Positions 45,780 through 56,801 of a stretch of DNA of 64,000 nucleotides are shown in pieces. The translations under genes were made by a program, and so were the position numbers. Every line of letters starts with the position of its first letter. Positions within the stretch are counted from its first letter, which is position 1. The notes beneath the pieces are model-generated. The model made no database searches, had not been told where the DNA came from, and was given only the letters and a program-made list of their open reading frames with translations. This DNA is from Petrolisthes cinctipes (taxonomy: Eukaryota > Arthropoda > Malacostraca > Decapoda > Porcellanidae), in the NCBI GenBank assembly GCA_033782935.1, contig JAWQEG010001357.1, positions 78,501 to 142,500 of the forward strand. The letters run 5' to 3'.

Positions 45780-46680
45780 TTCTGTGTTTACTACTGTCAC
45801 CTGAAAAACTATGATTCTGTTTATTTTTTTGGTGATAAACTATAATTTTTTTTTATTTTTTTTTATGATAAACTGTATCGTTTTATATATATTTTTTTTT
45901 TTGTGATAAACTGTTTCTTTCTTTCTTTCTTTTTGTGATAAACTGTTTTTTTTTAGTGTGTGTGATACTGTTTATTATTTCTTATGGTAATAAACTATAC
46001 TTTTTTTTTCTTTTGGTGATAAACTATGCTTTTTTTATTTCTTTTTTGTGATAAGCTATACTTCTTTTTTTTTTTTTTTGTGATAAACTCTGCTTGTGTG
46101 TGTGTTTTTTTTTTTTTTTTTTTTTTTGGTGATAAACTATGCTGCTTTTTTTTGTGATAAACGATGCCTATTATTATTATTATTTTTTTTTTTTGTGATA
46201 AACTATGCTTCTTCTTTTTCCTTTTGGTGATAAATTATGTTTCTTTCTTTTTTTATATAAACTATGCTTCTTTTTTCTTTTTTTTTGGTGATAAACTGTT
46301 TCTTTTTTTGTGTGCGATAAACTATGCTTTTTTTTTGTGTTAAACTATGCTTCTTCTTTTTTGGTGATAAACTATGCTTTTTTTGTGTGTGTGATAAACT
46401 ATACTTTTTTTGTGTGTGTGTGATAAACTAGGCTTATAATTATTATTATTATTATTAATTTATTTTAACTATGCTTTTTTGTGTGTGTGATAAACTAGAC
46501 TTATCATTATTATTTTTTTTTTTTGTGATAAACTATCCTTTTCATTTGTGTGTGTGATAAACTATGCTTATTATTATTATCATTATTATTATATATTTTT
46601 TTTTTTTTTGTGATTAACTTTTTTGTGTGTGATAAACTATGCTTCTTTTTTTTTTATATTTATTTATTATTTTTTTTTTT
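45780..46680. repeat. Degenerate satellite of GTGATAAACTATGCTT plus T-runs
   Basis: Roughly 25 occurrences of GTGATAAACTATGCTT or variants, spaced 25-45 bases apart by T-runs, TG or ATT repeats. It ends at a G-run (46683-46692). The unit is degenerate but always on the same strand. Confidence 0.8.
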
Positions 46681-46839
46681 TTGGGGGGGGGGGTTAGTCA
46701 CTTAAAAGCCGGCACCTGATTGGTTGAACAACACAGGTCGCCCTAACTACATTTTTTCTAATGATTTCATACATTATTTTTTAAAATGCATAAACATACA
46801 TACATATGATAATTGAGGGTAATAGATATTTTATTTAAT

Positions 46840-47140
46840 AGTATTTTCTTAACATATTTATTTTCTGTTTATTTATCAGTATTTTCTTAACATATTTCTT
46901 TTCTGTGTATTTAATATTACTTTTTATATATATTTCTTTTCTGTTTATATAATAATACTTTCTTAACATATTTATTTTCTGTTTATATAATAATGCTTTC
47001 TTAATATATATATTTTTTGTTTATATAATAATTTTTTAACATATTTTTTTCTGTTTATATAATAGTACTTTCATAACATGTTTATATAATAATATTTTCA
47101 TAACATATTTCTTTTTTGTTTATTTGATAGTACCCCCAAC
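46840..47140. repeat. AT-rich tandem repeat, about 40-45 bp
   Basis: Units of TTTCTTAACATATTTATTTT plus CTGTTTATATAATAATA, about seven copies. Confidence 0.75.
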
Positions 47141-47404
47141 ATTTTTTTTTCAGATTCTGTAAAAATGTAGGGCGATTATCCTATAGTTGGCAACACTGAT
47201 ATTCTGCCGCGAGGTTGAAATGTCCAAAATGTAGGGCGATTATCCTGTAGTTGGCAACACTGTGGTATCCAGCCCTAGATCAGTGTTGCCAGTGTCCAAT
47301 GTTGCCAGCTGAGAGGGATTGCCACCTGACCATCTAGGTGAGTGACTGTGTTTGGGTTTAATTGTGTGTGTGTGAGTGTATGTGTACAGTACATAATATG
47401 TTCT

Positions 47405-47760
47405 TACCTATTTGTATCTTTACAGGATTGAGTCAAGCTCGTAATGTCCCGTATTTTAAATCACAATTATCATATTTTTCTTTAAAGTTATGTATGTTTT
47501 TGACACACACCACTTCTTCTGGTAATTTGTTCCATTCGTCTATTACTCTATTTGGAAAGCTATATTTCTGTGCATCTTAATCTCCTCTTCTTTTAATTAA
47601 TTTCTTACTGTGTCCTCTCATTGTAGGTATTCCTTGTTGACATAAGTTATATATATCTATCTTTTCTTTTTCTGTGACACATTTGTAAACCATAATCATA
47701 TCACCTCTCTTTCATCTTTCTTCTAGTTTAGGTAATTTTAGTTTCGCTAGTCTTTCTTCA
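47405..47760 (-). pseudogene. CR1-like 3' end (family F)
   Basis: The minus strand encodes the last part of the family-F RT protein: the VTEKEKIDI stretch, QQGIPTMRGHSKKLIKRRGD, SFPNRVIDEWNKLPEEVV, and the ending NFKEKYDNCDLKYGTLRA-like stretch, as in 63245-64000. Upstream sequence is lost into a GT-rich satellite. Confidence 0.82.
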
Positions 47761-47764
47761 TAGT

Positions 47765-47819
47765 GTGTGTGTACAGTACATAATATTATGTTTGTGTGTG
47801 TGTGTGTACAGTACATAAT

Positions 47820-47856
<37 letters not shown>

Positions 47857-47993
47857 AGTACATAATATTATGTGTGTGTGTGTGTGTGTGTGTGTACAGT
47901 ACATAATATTGTGTGTGTGTGTGTACAGTACATAATATGTGTGTGTGTGTACAGTACATAATATTGTGTGTGTGTGTGTGTACAGTACATAAT

Positions 47994-48028
<35 letters not shown>

Positions 48029-48080
48029 AGTACATAATATTGCGTGTGTGTACACTACATAATATGTGTGTGTGTGTGTA
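47765..48080. repeat. Compound satellite: GT repeats plus TACAGTACATAATATT
   Basis: About ten copies of TACAGTACATAATATT separated by GT runs of varying length. His-Thr frames across it are artefacts. Confidence 0.9.
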
Positions 48081-48263
48081 TGTTTTTGACACACACCACT
48101 TCTGGTAATTTATTCCATTCATCTATTACTCTATTTGGAAAGCTATATTTCTGTACATATTTGTGTGTGTGTGTGTGTGTGTGTTTTTGACACACACCAC
48201 TTCTTCTGGTAATTTATTCAATTCGTCTTTTACTCTATTTGGAAAGCTATATTTCTGTACATA

Positions 48264-48306
<43 letters not shown>

Positions 48307-48432
48307 TTTTGACACACACCACTTCTTCTGGTAATTTATTCAATTCGTCTATTACTCTATTTGGAAATCTATATATCTGTACATCTTTATCTCCTCTTCT
48401 TTTAATTAATTTCTTACTGTGTCCTCTCATTG
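48080..48432 (-). pseudogene. CR1-like family-F fragments, tandemly repeated
   Basis: Three successive copies of the segment encoding KYSFPNRVxDELNKLPEEVVCVKN (minus), at about 48085-48165, 48187-48265 and 48308-48432. GT repeats separate them. The last continues into TMRGHSKKLIKRRGDKD, where the Copia LTR begins. Confidence 0.8.
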
Positions 48433-48639
48433 TGTTGAGCTGGTAGATACATATGGCAGGATAAAGCAGAGGCACAGGAGCAAGGAAATTAACTTTATAA
48501 TTCTGGAGGCAACACACATGGAACGTAGCAGCCAGTGTCAACCACCACCTCTCTCACTCACACATCTCCAAAACATAAACAAATGACATTTCGTGAAGCG
48601 CGGAGCATAACATCTCACACAAATTTAACATAGTTAACA
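48433..48639 (-). repeat. 3' LTR of the Copia element
   Basis: Plus-strand TGTTGAGCTGGTAGATACAT to GTTAACA. It matches 52094-52311 with small indels. An extra partial copy of the LTR edge (CATCTCACACAAATTGAACA) at about 48727 suggests a local duplication. Confidence 0.88.
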
Positions 48640-48678
48640 TGTATAATATGTTTGGTATTCAATTTTCTTGACTTTTCA

Positions 48679-48713
<35 letters not shown>

Positions 48714-48926
48714 CTATCTCTCTATGTAACATCTCACACAAATTGAACATATTTAAAATATTCCCTCTCTTCTAAATAAAATGGAATTATATTCAAACTA
48801 ATGATAACTGTCCATGCAGCTCAAATAGATGACAACAGTATAAAAATAAAAAACTTATAGGCAAATAGAACATAAAAAATTATTGTTCTTTTTACGAAAT
48901 TAATATACTTCAGTTAATTTGTTAGC

Positions 48927-51900
48927 TTACAATCCCAAACGTCCATTTTCAAAAACACAAGCTATCTTCAAAGAATTCACTCCTTTCTTTGTTAACACAT
49001 CAGCCAATTGTGCCTTTGACTCTAACCAAAACACTTTCAACTCTCCACTCTGAACCATTTCTTTGAGAATAGTTATGTCAATTCTTAATCTCTTCTCTGA
49101 AACATTTTTCACAGAGTACACATTATCATAAAGTGAATGGTTATCTACATAAAGTTCTACAGGCAACCTTCTTTCATTATCATACAATATCTGAGACAAC
49201 ATATTTCCAAGATACTAGGCCATAATATCTACTGCCTCAGTAGCTGCTAGAGTTTCAGCTGCAAGAGTGCTCTTCACAACTCTTCTCATCCTCTTTGCTT
49301 CCCAATACAAAGGACAACTATTTCCATTTTCTCCTACAAGGAAAATCACAAAGCCCCCAGCACTACTAGATCCATCTGGGAGACCAGCATAAGAAGCATC
49401 ACTGTACACAACTAACTTACAACTAGAGGTATCACCAACTTCTGGAAAGTACATTGAATTTTCAAAAGTACAGGCTTTTCTTAGACATTTATTTGCCTCG
49501 ATCAAATCTCCTACTTTAGGATGATTTACTTTGCAGCTAAGTTCTAACACATCATATGACAGATCAGGCCTTGAATTGGTACATAACCACCCTAGTTGGC
49601 CCACCAAACTCCTGAAACTCTCCTTTTCTTCTTCATTACATTCCAACCTCTTATTTAGTCCTCTCACAGCACTTACATTTACAGCTTCCAAAAGTTTACA
49701 GTACTCATTCTGATGAATTTTGACACCCTGATCATTCATTCTGTACAATACTTAGTCCAATATATTTGAAAATGTCTTTATTTTGTTCCTTAACCTGAAA
49801 CTGACTTCTTATTTTGGCAATGACAACATTTTCCAATCTCTTTGTTCCTCCCCACAAGAAGTGATCTACATGCATCCAAAACATATCACACAACTCTCGC
49901 TGCAGGGTCAGTTTTTACCTGAGTACATCCCATCTTCAACATGAAGGTTTTCACTGTGAGATACCACCTCCTAGCTGCATCATTGACGCCACATACACAT
50001 TTTTGTAATTTCCACAGAACAGTACTATCACCACCTGCCTCAGTAGGAGGAATAAGATACACATCACACTCAAACCGTTCACTCTGTAGGAATGCAGCCT
50101 TAATGTCAATTGAGTTCACTCCCCACTTTTTAGAAGACAGTATTGCAACAAAAGACCTCAACATTTCTTTACTAACAGTGGGAAAATCTGACTGAACTTC
50201 TTCTTTTTCCTCAAAACCTCTAGCAACCAACCTTGCTTTAATTTTCTTTTTTCCATCCTTATTTTCTTTTTCAGTTACTACCCATCGAACTGAGAGTTCA
50301 TTTTGACCCATGTTTGTAACTTCCTCATACACACCAAAATTCTTCCAACTTCTCATTTCTTCTTGTTTTGCCTTGTCAAGTTCTTGATTCTCCATGTTTT
50401 CACAAGCCATTACTATTTCACTGGGTTCCTGTACTCCATTCTCTTCTAATATAGGTATCCACTTTTCTACATCTCTGTTCCAGTCAAGGGCTGATAAGCT
50501 TCCATCCTCATATTTAACGTTCCTCCAATTACTGTATTTTCCTATTGATTTTCCAGCACGACTATGCATAGTTACTGTCTGCCACTCATCTGACTCTTTT
50601 GAAAGGAACTTTACTTTCTGTCCAATCTTTGGGATACTTTTGACTCTCACACTATCTTCATGTGTATCCTCAACTATACTGTGATATTCTTCTTCTTTGT
50701 CATAACTTTCTACAGGATTTTCAACTGGATTTATAACTGCTTCAATCTCTTTCTTCTCAGTTTTAACTTCTTTTGTTTGATGTCTGAGTGTGTCAAGTAG
50801 TGAGTTTCTCCCATCTTTGGTGTCTGTGTCAAAACTGTATGGTATTTCCTGAACATGGTTTTCATGGACTCTTACAGTATTTGAACCATACTTCAGAATC
50901 ATTGTTTTACCATCTTGACCAATGATTACAGCTGGTCCTTTCCACTCCTTTTGATCTTCTCTCTTGAAATAAACTTGATCTCCATTTTCAAGTGGCTTCT
51001 TAGTGGTTCTAACTTTATGTCTTAGTGCACGTCAAATTTTCTCAGAGGCTTCAGCAGCAATAAAAGCCTTCCTTGATGAGTGGCTAGCATTGAGATGTTT
51101 GGCAACAATCTCACTGGACATTGTACCTTCTAGAGCGGGAAGTTCATCATTCAGGGTACATGGCAGGTTAGGATTCCTTCCATATACAAGTTGATACTGG
51201 CTGAAACCCTCCCACCATCTGAACACAGTTCTTTGCATTAACTGCCCAAGCTAAGGCCACTCTTAATGACAATTTTGGTTGCTCTGTTATTATTTTTGCC
51301 ACCATTTCATCTATTACTGCATGGTTACGTTCACACAGGCCATTACTGAAGGGTGAATATGCTGGTGTATGCATCACTTGAATGTTCATATTTTCACACC
51401 TATCAAGGAATGTGGTGTTGACAAACTCCCCACCATTATCACATAAAAACTTCACAGGAGCTCCTAAACCAGTTCCCAACCATGTTTCAATGACTTTTTC
51501 AACAATCTCCTTAGGTTCTTTACTTTTTGTTACACATGATTTTGAGAACCTTGTAGCCATATCTACCTTATGAAGAAAATATGTATCACCCTTCTTATAC
51601 TCCTTTAGATCTATTGCTACAACTTGGTTGAACTCTTTTGCCATAGTCACACTCACAACTGGTGTTGATGGTGTTTTCTTGTACTTCATACATATTTTAC
51701 AGCTATTTGACACCTCCTCAGCATGAACACAACACATCTCATCATCAATGTCTCCATCTTTCAATAGCTGAATTAACCTCCTACATGTGGGATGACCAAA
51801 TTGTAGGTGCAGTTTTTCTATCTTATTTTTCTTTTCCTTTTCATCACTGCCCAATGTCAGCATTATTTCTTCTGTTTTCTTCCAAACTTCCTTCTCATCC

Positions 51901-51970
51901 CTTAGCAGGAGACAATAGTGTCCTCAAGAAGTGTACCTTAACTTTACCCTTTTTCCATGTATCATATCAA
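48927..51970 (-). pseudogene. Copia Pol: integrase, RT, RNase H
   Basis: Integrase (51970-51030): KLRYTS, stop, GHYCLL; HLQFGHP...CKICMKYK zinc-binding region; DLKEYKKGDTYFL, CDNGGEF and SPFSNGLCERNH for the DDE triad. RT (50902-49215): SVRWVVTEKE, KARLVARGFEEKE, DIKAAFLQS and DVYLIPP; the catalytic YVDD segment falls in a broken stretch between 49886 and 49748. The RT then continues to LGWLCTNSRPDLSYDVLELS. RNase H: VVYSDASYAG, then, after a stop at 49214-49216, ELYVDNHSLYDNV and IDITILKEMV. At least five breaks were counted. Confidence 0.87.
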
Positions 51971-52078
51971 TGTCATTTTCCAGGTCTAGTTTCATTTGTG
52001 CTTTCTTCATTGATTTCTTGCTGAACAGTTGTCTGATTTCTTAATCTGGGTCCACTTGTTTCCTCTGCCATGCAACTA

Positions 52079-52091
52079 CGCTCTGCTACCA
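52079..52091 (-). promoter_or_regulatory. Copia primer-binding site
   Basis: Minus-strand TGGTAGCAGAGCG starts two bases after the 5' LTR. It complements the 3' end of initiator tRNA-Met, the usual Copia primer. Confidence 0.75.
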
Positions 52092-52093
52092 TT

Positions 52094-52311
52094 TGTTGAG
52101 CTGGTAGATACATATGGCAGGATAAAGCAGAGGCACAGGAGCAAGGAAATTAACTTTAATTCTGTAGGCAACACACATGGAACGTAGCAGCCAGTGCCAA
52201 CCATCCCCGCTCGCACTCGCACTCGCACATCTCTAAAACATAAACAACAAAACAAATGACATTCGCGAAGCGCGGAGCGTAACATCTCACACAAATTGAA
52301 CATAGTTAACA
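52094..52311 (-). repeat. 5' LTR of the Copia element
   Basis: 218 bp, TG...CA (minus sense TGTTAAC...CTCAACA). It carries a CGCACTCGCACTCGCAC expansion absent from the 3' LTR. Confidence 0.88.
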
Positions 52312-52418
52312 TGTGTGTGTGTGTTATTGTTTTAAGTAGTGTGTAGCTGCTTGTATTAAATTAAAAGATGGTAGTTAACCTATTTATTGGAAAGTTTATC
52401 ATCTAAGGAACAGAGGGC

Positions 52419-52610
52419 CTCCGGTTAGATGGCAGAACAGAGTGGAAGAGTATGTAAAGGAGAGAAACGTGAGGGGCAGAGTAGGGACGGACCAAGTAAG
52501 GAGGGAGTGTTGGAACAGGGAGAACTGGAGACACTTCTGCCGTGGCAACCCCTTGGGGGGAGTTCCCAGAGGGAACGAGGTGTCAGAGCTATAGATAGAT
52601 AGATAGGAAC
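52419..52610 (+). pseudogene. Non-LTR element C family, C-terminal fragment
   Basis: The plus strand encodes RWQNRVEEYVKERNVRGR, QVRRECWNRENWRHFCRG and NPLGG. It then ends in GATA repeats (52591-52608), as in 37385-37690. It is a 5'-truncated insertion. Confidence 0.85.
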
Positions 52611-52856
52611 AGAGGGAAGCTGTCAAACTCTTACGTGAGTTACCCCTATATGGATGATTATATTTGACCGCGACTATAATGTGACATCTATATCCAGTAA
52701 TCCATCATCTCCTGGGAACTGAAGGAGCTCATTTGCATAGCCTAGTACTTTGTTCTATGGCTTTCTGTAATATTTGTAGATTTGTAGTCTGTCTGTCTGT
52801 ATACTTGTATGTCTATTTGTCTATCTGTTTATCTACCTTCCTATCAATCTATTTAT

Positions 52857-53096
52857 TTATCTACAGTATTTATCTATTTTCTGTCTGTGTGTGTGTGTGT
52901 CTGTTGACTCTATTACTTTTGCTACACTGTCTTCAAGTTGCTGTTGAGTTTTTCTGATTGCCACAGAAGATAATATTACTTTTTTGTATTTCAAAAATTG
53001 TCTTTTACTTATTGGTGGCATATCAAATAATGAACAAAACCTTTGTACAGATGCAAAAGATAATCCTTCAAACATAGCACTGTAAACATGTTTCAT
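52857..53096 (-). CDS. Unidentified protein fragment, transposase-like
   Basis: A 79-residue frame containing HVYSAMFEGLSFASVQRFCSLFDMPPIS and KRQFLKYKKVILSS. The pattern (alcohol/aromatic residues, then FC-x-x-x-x-M-P-P-x-S-x-x-x-F) recalls N-terminal regions of some animal transposase-like proteins, but I cannot name the family. The frame ends in a GT-repeat-coded His-Thr stretch, so its C-terminus is not genuine. It may be a separate relic from the transposase at 53519-54345. Confidence 0.35.
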   Translation of the reverse strand: MKHVYSAMFEGLSFASVQRFCSLFDMPPISKRQFLKYKKVILSSVAIRKTQQQLEDSVAKVIESTDTHTHRQKIDKYCR

Positions 53097-53270
53097 GGTG
53101 TTTGTTTCCAGCTGATAATATGAAGTTGCCTTACTGTTGAGTTTAATTAAGTATTAGAGTATTTATTTAGAAGATTGTAAGACTTGTTTAGTATTGAATA
53201 AGGTAGACTTGTATAAGCTACTTTTTGCTTTATGGAGTTTGGTGGTAAGAGAAGAAAGAAGATATTATGC

Positions 53271-53450
53271 TTGTCAAGTTGTCACCTATAATGACAACTC
53301 TACCTGTCATGGATTTGGCAGGATTATTTTGTGTCAAGTTGTCACCTATAATGACAACTCTACCTGTCATGGATTTGGCAGGATTATTTTGTGTCAAGTT
53401 GTCCCCTATAATGACAACTCTACCTGTCATGGATTTAGCAGGATTATTTT
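53271..53450. repeat. 60-bp tandem triplication
   Basis: Three units containing TCAAGTTGTCACCTATAATG and ACAACTCTACCTGTCATGG. Only two substitutions separate the copies, so the expansion is recent. Confidence 0.93.
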
Positions 53451-53518
53451 GTGGAACCAGTCATCAAATGAACATGAATGGAACCCTCCACTGGGGGACT
53501 TATTGTATTGTGTTCAGT

Positions 53519-54345
53519 CTAGGCATCATAAAGATGGATAGCCTTATATAAACACCACGTATTGAGGGAGTAACACACCAGATGCAGTTCCAGAGAACAT
53601 AATAGATATAAAGGATTTTGTTGATAGATGACCCTCTCTGGATATTTAGTGTCCTGCCTCACTATGACTTTCCTTTTACCTGGATCATCAGTGAGATTTG
53701 TCTCATCAAAATTTATTATTTTTTCTGGAGGAACACCTTCTAGGGATTCTTTCAAGTTACTGTAGAACTGAGTTAACATGACTTTTGTAACTTTGGCTCT
53801 GATAGTCTTTATATTCTGGGACACTCGTTTGTGGTGCTCTAGGTACAGCCACAATCAAATATCCACCAACACTTTCCTTCCATCGTACAAAGAAATCAGT
53901 CTCAAATCAAAATATAATCATACAACATTTTATGTCAACTCAACCCCCTCAATTATTATTATTATGAGGTGCTGCAAAATCATACACATGTTGTTTTTTA
54001 TTACCAAGATATTTACTACGATGGAAGGAAAGTGTCGGTGGATATTTGATTGTGGCTGTACTTAGTGGCCCATTTCATACCCGGCAAATTGTTACGGAAA
54101 CTTGGACCGTAACGCCTCATTTTTCTAAGTACCGTATGAGTTCACTAACATTCTCAAATGCATTATGTGGAGTGGGAATCCCCTTTCTGACAATGTGAGC
54201 ATTCTGTTACACAACAGTAACTCTTTATCATGAGTCAATGAGGTTCCACATCCTACTGGTTTGCTAGGTTTTGGTTTCATGTAATTATGCACTGTGCTCT
54301 TTTTTAATTTATATTTTTCTGCTGCTTTGCACACACTCATGTTGT
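53519..54345 (-). pseudogene. Pogo/Jerky-like DDE transposase, disrupted
   Basis: The N-terminal part (54342-54125) reads MSVCKAAEKYKLKKSTVHNY, a Psq-like helix-turn-helix, then HDKELLLCNRMLTLSERG and DLRMLV-like residues. The catalytic part (53840-53519) reads RVSQNIKTIRAKVTK, GVPPEKIINFDETNLTDDPGK with the first catalytic Asp, RKVIVRQDTKYPERVI and YKAIHLYD. A palindromic MITE (53846-54058) separates the two. DETNL-x-DDPG is typical of DDE_1 (pogo/Jerky) transposases. The C-terminal half is missing. Confidence 0.7.
53846..54058. mobile_element. Palindromic MITE in the transposase, TA target
   Basis: 213 bp. The ends (CAGCCACAATCAAATATCCA onward) form inverted repeats of about 43 bp with one or two mismatches. 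TA flanks both sides (53844-53845, 54059-54060), as for mariner-type elements. Confidence 0.88.
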
Positions 54346-54861
54346 TGTTGAAGTTCCTCAAGGTGTCTGGCCGAGCAGCCCCCCCGAGCTCCTGAGGAAG
54401 GTCATTGCCTGAACTGGGCTTTCCCACAGTGCCCTCAGAGAGTGTGTGTTGTGTTGTTGGTGAGTGTGGTTGTGTGTATTGCAGTCTTCCATAATGTGTT
54501 TAATAGAATGAGGTGTTGTGTTGTTGTGTGTGTTGCAGTCTTCCATAATGTGTTTAATAGAATAGGGTGTTGTGTTGTGTTGTTGGTGAGTGTGGTTGTG
54601 TGTATTACAGTCTTCAATAATGTGTTTAATAGAATGAGGTGTTGTGTTGTGTGTGTTGCAGTCTTCACTAATGTGTTTAATAGAATGAGGTGTTGTGTTC
54701 TGTTGTTGGTGAGTGTGGTTGTGTGTGTTGCAGTCTTCAATAATGTGTTTAATAGAATGAGGTGTTGTGTTGCATCTTGGACAGACATCCACAATGGCTC
54801 CATCCAGCTTCTTGTGATATGTCAGAAGGGCCGGGTGGTGGCCACACCACAGCCTGGCCAA
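54343..54861 (-). pseudogene. Non-LTR RT C-terminus with expanded zinc-finger repeat
   Basis: The minus strand reads LWCGHHPALLTYHKKL, then VCPRCNTTPHSIKHIIEDC, the C-terminal C-x2-C...H...C finger of R1/Jockey-type RT proteins. The NTTPHSIKHIIEDCNTH segment is repeated about five times, in frame. It then runs to RALWESPVQAMTFLRSSGG and a CAA-type tail at 54343. A normal family member would carry one such finger. It abuts the start of the transposase at 54342, its probable insertion site. Confidence 0.8.
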
Positions 54862-55210
54862 GTGGACTCTGTCCTCACGGGGAAGGGAGAATTCAGATGG
54901 GTGGATGTCAGGAGGTCGTGCATGCAGCTGTGTGTTGTTTTTGAGTATGTAAACACATCTAACATGAAATGTGAATGTTAAAAGCTATATTTGAAAGACA
55001 AAATATATAATGAAAATAAATAATGTAATTTCTTAAAAAACATAAGCAGAAGTTAACAATAATTTAGATTGAAACCTACACACAAACCACACAACTAAAA
55101 ACATACTTGCACACTAATAACTCTGTCACAAAATATAACACAACTTAAACCACACTAATCATTAAAAAAAAAATCACACACACACAACAAAACACACTTG
55201 AAAACAAATC

Positions 55211-56264
55211 ACCTTTTCTCGATAGGCTTTTTAATGTTCACCAAAGTTTCTGATATTTTGGCTATATTTTCTGCAAGATCCATCAAAATATCCCTTATAG
55301 TCTTATGGACAACTAGTATATCTGGAGCTAGCGTAGCTTCCAGATGAGCTGTCACACCTCCAGCTGACCTAGAGGAAGGGCGACTTGAGGCTACAGAGCT
55401 GTGGTACGAATGCTCCTCACTTGGTGGTAGGTTCTACCAGCTTCGGCAAGCTGTCGCCAGTCAAAACCTCACAGTCTTCCACTGTAACTGGCCCGAAGTC
55501 CTGCCAACTTGGCCCAGGTCTAGGTGAAGGGGCCCTTGATGGCAGTCCTGGGTCATCCACATTACCTTATTATGAAATTATGAAAATTAGCAACTTTCAT
55601 ATAATTTTAGAGAAATATTAAGGATTATCGTTATGAATTAAAATTGTAAAGTCACTCTTAAAGAAAGCAGTATATAATTAGTCATACATATAAGTACAGC
55701 AGCAGTACTGCAATTTTTACTTGGTTAAAGTACTCATATGATATATATGGAATCTAACAAAGCATCACAAATTTAGTTTTGATTAACATGGCTCCAATAT
55801 TTACGACTACATGAACTGCTTACAGGAGTTATTTATATGATACACAAAATGTATAAATCACCATGTACTTGACTCCTGCATTTTGGGTCATCACTGTACA
55901 TGTACTGTATTTACTGAAGGTATGGATATATGAGAACATCTTGTATATTTGTTCCTAGGACTAAGGCCTTATGATTTGCACTGTTTAACTTTGAATGGAA
56001 TTGAGAGGTAATGCTGCTCAAAATGTATGTTTTATATATATAAACTCTCAATGTAATTACTTCACATAGTGCCAATGAGGGAAGATTTCCATATTACTAG
56101 CCTAGATGAACAGCAGGATATTTTTTACTGCTATATACTGTACATACTGCCTGGGTCTTGGAGTCCACAGATATACCCGACACTTGCACTTCTTTAATGA
56201 CTTGAGCCATAGCCTCTTCTATGTGGGTGAATGTCTTTGTGTCACTAGTGTCACCACCTGAAAT
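55211..56264 (-). CDS. Unidentified gene: two exon-like blocks on the minus strand
   Basis: Block 1 (56264-56152) follows TATATTTCAG and reads GDTSDTKTFTHIEEAMAQVI, then KEVQVSGISVDSKTQ, with GTATGT as a possible donor. Block 2 (about 55576-55211) reads VDDPGLPSRAPSPRPGPSW and QDFGPVTVEDCEVLTGDSL. After a one-base shift near 55430 it continues SEEHSYHSSVASSRPSSRS, then a helical LVVHKTIRDILMDLAENIAKI stretch, ending KPIEKR-stop. The composition looks like real protein, for example the C-terminus of a Myb/SANT- or MADF-type factor, but no family is recognisable. Splice phase between the blocks is unresolved. Confidence 0.4.
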
Positions 56265-56455
56265 ATAACGTAAAATGGTACATAATTCAATAACAAAGCA
56301 GAACCAAGCAGAATAAATTACAATACCTGGTTATCCTATTTAAATGGTACTGAATCTAAATCAGGCAATGGACACTCCCCCCCCCCCATCCTTCAACCCA
56401 TGTGTGCCCATGCCAACAGCCGAATCCACAATATAAATAATGCTTATATATTTTA

Positions 56456-56801
56456 GGTAAATATTGAATGAATTACCGTTATTGGGTACGGTTTTTCTAC
56501 CTTCATTACCTACTTATTTAGATCATTCTAAGACTATTTTCTTCTATGGCATTTCCTCCGCAAATGCCCCATTTCCAAGATATTCAAATGGGGCATTTTG
56601 AAATTAGCCTGACCTTACCTAACCTAACCTAGACTGCATCAGACTACTGGGACCTAACCTGGGCAGACTACCGGGACCTAACCTGGGCAAACTACTGGGA
56701 AATAACCGTGGTAAAGTACAGGAAATGACAGGGTCAAAATACTGGGACCTAACCGGATCTGGCAACACTGCTACAAAACGGTAATTCTTTCAATAAATAC
56801 C
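56456..56801. mobile_element. E1 element before the tandem array
   Basis: 346 bp, GGTAAATATTGAATGAATTA to TTCTTTCAATAAATACC, with the CTACCGGGACCTAACCTGG core. It is the same orientation and type as the last E1 of each array unit. Confidence 0.8.

Larger units (their letters stand above)
48433..52311 (-). mobile_element. Ty1/Copia element, GalEa-like
   Basis: 3.88 kb on the minus strand: 5' LTR 52311-52094, PBS matching initiator tRNA-Met, a short gag remnant, integrase, RT, RNase H, 3' LTR 48639-48433. Integrase before RT is the Copia order. The WLCTNSRPDLSYDVLELSCKVN block resembles the GalEa group described in crustaceans. Gag and protease appear deleted. The left end lies in a CR1 family-F segment; no matching target duplication was found on the right. 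Confidence 0.88.

Noticed and set aside
47786..48317. His-Thr repeat proteins
   Set aside because: Translations of GT microsatellites.
53271..53450. CRISPR-like or coding triplication
   Set aside because: Three contiguous 60-bp units without spacers; frames through it lack any motif.
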